From Desulfurellales bacterium (lineage in GTDB: Bacteria > Campylobacterota_A > Desulfurellia > Desulfurellales > Hippeaceae): DNA of 54,799 nucleotides. A model generated the notes under the pieces. It was not told where the DNA came from. It did no database searches and saw only the letters and a list, made by a program, of their open reading frames with translations. Where the stretch lies: assembly GCA_027064065.1 (NCBI GenBank), contig JAMOQJ010000033.1:1-54799 (forward strand), given 5' to 3'. Of this stretch, positions 52,559 to 54,799 are shown piece after piece (within the stretch, counting starts at the first letter, position 1; the number at the start of each line of letters is the position of its first letter). Made by a program: the position numbers and the translations under genes.

Positions 52559-52587
52559 AAAATACAATTCCGACTTCTATCAGTCAA
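52559..52587 (-). promoter_or_regulatory. promoter of lipoprotein-lactate utilisation unit, leaderless
   Basis: On the minus strand TTGACT (52582-52587), 17 nt, TATTTT (52559-52564). Six nucleotides then separate the -10 from the ATG at 52552. The -10 to ATG stretch TATTTTTAAGCTATG closely resembles that of ribD. Confidence 0.65.
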
Positions 52588-52591
52588 GAAA

Positions 52592-53731
52592 TTATTTGCT
52601 TACAACATCTATACCCAAATCTTTTAAGAACTTAAGCTTATCTTCGCTTATCTCTTCAGTATCCAAAACAATTTCATATATACCGTTTTTTGCAAGCCAT
52701 GCCGATAGCTTCATAAAGTGGCCTTTTTGGTTTTCGTAGTAAGGATTTTCATATTCAGTAGAATTAATAACGCCATTTTTTTCATCAATCTCTTCAACCC
52801 TAATATACATAGCATCCTTAAGTTTTCTTGCCATTTCTTTGTTTTTTGTAAGAAAATATGCACGTTTTTTATGCATTGTTTTTGACGGTTCATAATGTAT
52901 CGTTATAATTTTTAAATGCTCGATATTCTTTTTTAAATCCTTTTCTATATTTTCTATTATGCTGTGAGCTTTGTAGACATTTTTTTCTTTTATCCTTAAA
53001 ACCGCATCGGCTATCAGTATACTGCCGGCTTTTCTTATAAAAAGCATATCAACATCTTCAACTTCAGGATATGATTTTATAATGGATTCAGCCTGCTTTA
53101 TAGTTTCCTTATCGACCGATGCATCAAGAAGCGTCAACACAGCATCCTTTAGTATACCGTAAGCCCCGTGAAATATCATAAGAACAATAAACCCAACGGC
53201 AATCTGCTGAGCATACGGAATATTATTATAGGTTAAAATTATACCTAAGATGGCAACGATAGTCGTACCCATATCCAAAAGCCAATCTAACAGGTCTGTT
53301 TTTACACCGGGTGAATTTAACGATTTTGATGATTTAAACTCAAAAAAAGCAAAAGTAGCCTGAGAAAACAATACAAGCATAAGAAAACCAACAGCTATAT
53401 AAATATGATTTATAGGCATGTGTTTTCCTGACAGTATTGTTGTCATAACTATCTTATATCCTGCATACATTACCGCAATAGAGCCAAACAGAGCGGCAAA
53501 ATCTTCCAATTTATGCAAACCAAACGGAAATCTCTTTGTTTTTTTACCGGCAAGTTTTATAGAAGCATACATTAATATGGAATTTATTATATCGGAAATG
53601 CTATGTATTCCGTCTGCTATTATTACGCTTGAATTTGTGAAAAAACCTATTGTTAATTTTGATATGGCAAGTGTTACATTTAGAGCAAATGAACCCAAAA
53701 GCCATCGCTCTTTTTTTGTTTGATTATTCAA
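52592..53731 (-). CDS. cation diffusion facilitator with C-terminal NifX-like domain
   Basis: 379 residues. Six membrane helices (about 10-210) with metal-site motifs ADGIHSISDIINS and DLLDWLLDMGTT, a cytoplasmic dimerisation domain (about 215-290), and an extra tail (about 290-379) with ENPYYENQKGHFMKLSAWLAKNGI and FLKDLGIDVVSK that resembles NifX/NafY cofactor-binding domains. It would export Zn, Fe or Mn in exchange for protons. The start is TTG at 53731; a TATAAT at 53740-53745 lies 8 nt upstream and no SD is present. Confidence 0.88.
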   Translation of the reverse strand: MNNQTKKERWLLGSFALNVTLAISKLTIGFFTNSSVIIADGIHSISDIINSILMYASIKLAGKKTKRFPFGLHKLEDFAALFGSIAVMYAGYKIVMTTILSGKHMPINHIYIAVGFLMLVLFSQATFAFFEFKSSKSLNSPGVKTDLLDWLLDMGTTIVAILGIILTYNNIPYAQQIAVGFIVLMIFHGAYGILKDAVLTLLDASVDKETIKQAESIIKSYPEVEDVDMLFIRKAGSILIADAVLRIKEKNVYKAHSIIENIEKDLKKNIEHLKIITIHYEPSKTMHKKRAYFLTKNKEMARKLKDAMYIRVEEIDEKNGVINSTEYENPYYENQKGHFMKLSAWLAKNGIYEIVLDTEEISEDKLKFLKDLGIDVVSK

Positions 53732-53801
53732 GGTAATTTATTATACAAAATATAAAATCAAATGCAAAACTAAGAAAGAAAACTAAAATGCAAGTTTACA
53801 G

Positions 53802-53830
53802 TTGACAATACTGGTAATTGTACCTATACT
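53802..53830 (+). promoter_or_regulatory. promoter of nucleotidyltransferase gene
   Basis: TTGACA (53802-53807), 17 nt, TATACT (53825-53830). Near consensus. The start codon follows 37 nt later with AAAGGGAG. Confidence 0.8.
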
Positions 53831-53867
53831 TTTGATACATAAATATAAATTTCAAAGGGAGTTAAAG

Positions 53868-54799
53868 ATGAATAAAGTTAAAGGTGTTATTATGGCAGGC
53901 GGTTTTGGAACAAGGATACAGCCGTTGACACATTCAACGCCAAAACCAATGGTGCCCGTTATGAACATACCGATGATGGAATATATGCTTGAAAACCTTA
54001 TCAAGGCAGGAATCAATGAGATAGTAATACTGCTTTATTTTCTGCCTGATGTGGTAAAGGATTATTTTAAGGACGGCTCAAAGTGGAATGTAAAAATAGA
54101 CTATGTTTTACCCGATGCCGACTATGGAACAGCAGGAGCAGTCAAAAAAGCAAAAGAGTTTTTAGATACGACATTTATCGTTGTAAGTGGCGATGTGATT
54201 ACAGACTTTGACCTTTCAAAGATAATAGATTTTCACTTTAAGAAAAGCTCAAAACTGACCATAGGTTTAACTTCTGTAGATAATCCACTGCAATTTGGCG
54301 TCGTAATAGCAAATAGCGACGGAAAAATAGAGAAGTTTTTAGAAAAACCTAGCTGGGGAGAAGTCTTCAGTGATACAATAAACACAGGTATCTATGTAAT
54401 AGAACCCGACATATTGGACTTTGTGCCTTCAGGGGAGAGCTTTGATTTTGCTAAAAACCTGTTTCCGCTTTTAATGAAAGAAGGTATCGATTTAATGGGC
54501 TATACGCTTGATGGATATTGGCGTGATGTAGGCAATCCAGACAGCTACAGAGAAGTCCATAAAGATATATTCTTCAAAAGGGTAAACATCAAGCCAAAGG
54601 GTAGAAAAATAGAGTTTGCAGAAGGCGTTTTGTATGCACTTGGCGATTTTCAATTGGGCGATAATGTTAAAATAATAGATACGGTTGTTATAGATGATGG
54701 CGTAACGGTTGAAAAAAACAGCATATTAAGCAATGTCTGCATAGGCAAAAATAGCAAGATAGGCAAAGATTGCAATCTAAGAAATTCCATTATCTGGCA
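53868..54799 (+). CDS. sugar-phosphate nucleotidyltransferase, 3' end beyond window
   Basis: 310 complete codons are visible, with no stop before the edge. The N-terminal nucleotidyltransferase has [27 protein letters not shown], the metal-binding [12 protein letters not shown] and [10 protein letters not shown]. From about residue 240 a left-handed beta-helix begins ([32 protein letters not shown]). Mannose-1-phosphate guanylyltransferase or glucose-1-phosphate transferase are both possible. In related anaerobes such proteins continue into a phosphomannomutase domain and reach about 830 residues, which the missing part may contain. Confidence 0.92.
   Translation, partial: MNKVKGVIMAGGFGTRIQPLTHSTPKPMVPVMNIPMMEYMLENLIKAGINEIVILLYFLPDVVKDYFKDGSKWNVKIDYVLPDADYGTAGAVKKAKEFLDTTFIVVSGDVITDFDLSKIIDFHFKKSSKLTIGLTSVDNPLQFGVVIANSDGKIEKFLEKPSWGEVFSDTINTGIYVIEPDILDFVPSGESFDFAKNLFPLLMKEGIDLMGYTLDGYWRDVGNPDSYREVHKDIFFKRVNIKPKGRKIEFAEGVLYALGDFQLGDNVKIIDTVVIDDGVTVEKNSILSNVCIGKNSKIGKDCNLRNSIIW

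Overview
The window is AT-rich, gene-dense bacterial chromosome from a Gram-negative-type, probably anaerobic organism. Supporting signs are lipoproteins, a YdbH-like envelope protein, MinCDE, a hybrid cluster protein, a tungstate-type ABC transporter, and many poly-Fe-S proteins. Low GC, Lys/Ile-rich proteins and a thermophile-like PyrE tail would fit a sulfur-reducing thermophile such as the Desulfurella/Hippea group. That placement is inferred from gene content, not from any search. Genes are packed with 1-20 nt gaps or overlaps, and no stretch longer than about 300 nt lacks a gene.

Layout. 1-460: two tRNAs (Arg-CCT, Pro-GGG), with the stop codon of the upstream gene lying inside tRNA-Pro. 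447-8727 (minus): SPOR-like envelope protein, SppA, ribosomal protein S1, a secreted cupin, phosphofructokinase, WtpABC and a nucleoside deaminase. 8807-10529 (plus): minCDE. 10522-12080 (minus): EamA transporter, Trm112-like and DUF2726 proteins. 12189-12985 (plus): a ferredoxin/zinc-ribbon protein and tmRNA. 13037-15232 (minus): an unusual PLD-nuclease/ATPase fusion. 15347-16370: thioredoxin, a small basic orphan and an RRM protein. 16543-18874: hcp divergent from a cysteine-free Crp/Fnr regulator, with an FNR-type box between them. 18871-22035 (plus): YdbH-like, DUF4234 and YdbL-like envelope genes. 22094-29360 (minus): UPF0173 hydrolase, pyrE-pyrF-nusB, the rib operon and glycerate kinase. 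29549-35806 (plus): an MCP, dnaE and a sugar-nucleotide epimerase. 35871-41107 (plus): livKHMGF and an XRE-cupin regulator. 41122-53731 (minus): DUF985 cupin, small membrane protein, lipoprotein, DinG-type helicase, purF, lysine synthesis (dapB, dapA, dapF, lysA), a fused lactate-utilisation Fe-S protein, two small envelope genes and a cation efflux protein. 53868-end: a truncated nucleotidyltransferase.

Most of the window is housekeeping metabolism in tight operons. The least ordinary gene is the 731-residue protein at 13037-15232: an HKD-type phospholipase D/nuclease domain, three 15-residue solenoid-like repeats, a helical linker and a P-loop ATPase. It is expressed from a promoter interleaved with that of thioredoxin. 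It is the best candidate for an undescribed system, possibly single-gene defence or DNA processing. Other regulatory features worth a second look are several promoters that place transcription start at or next to the start codon (candidate leaderless mRNAs), an FNR-like box centred 41.5 nt upstream of the predicted hcp start, a strong internal ribosome-binding site in the ferredoxin gene, and a tRNA whose maturation would remove a stop codon from the upstream mRNA.
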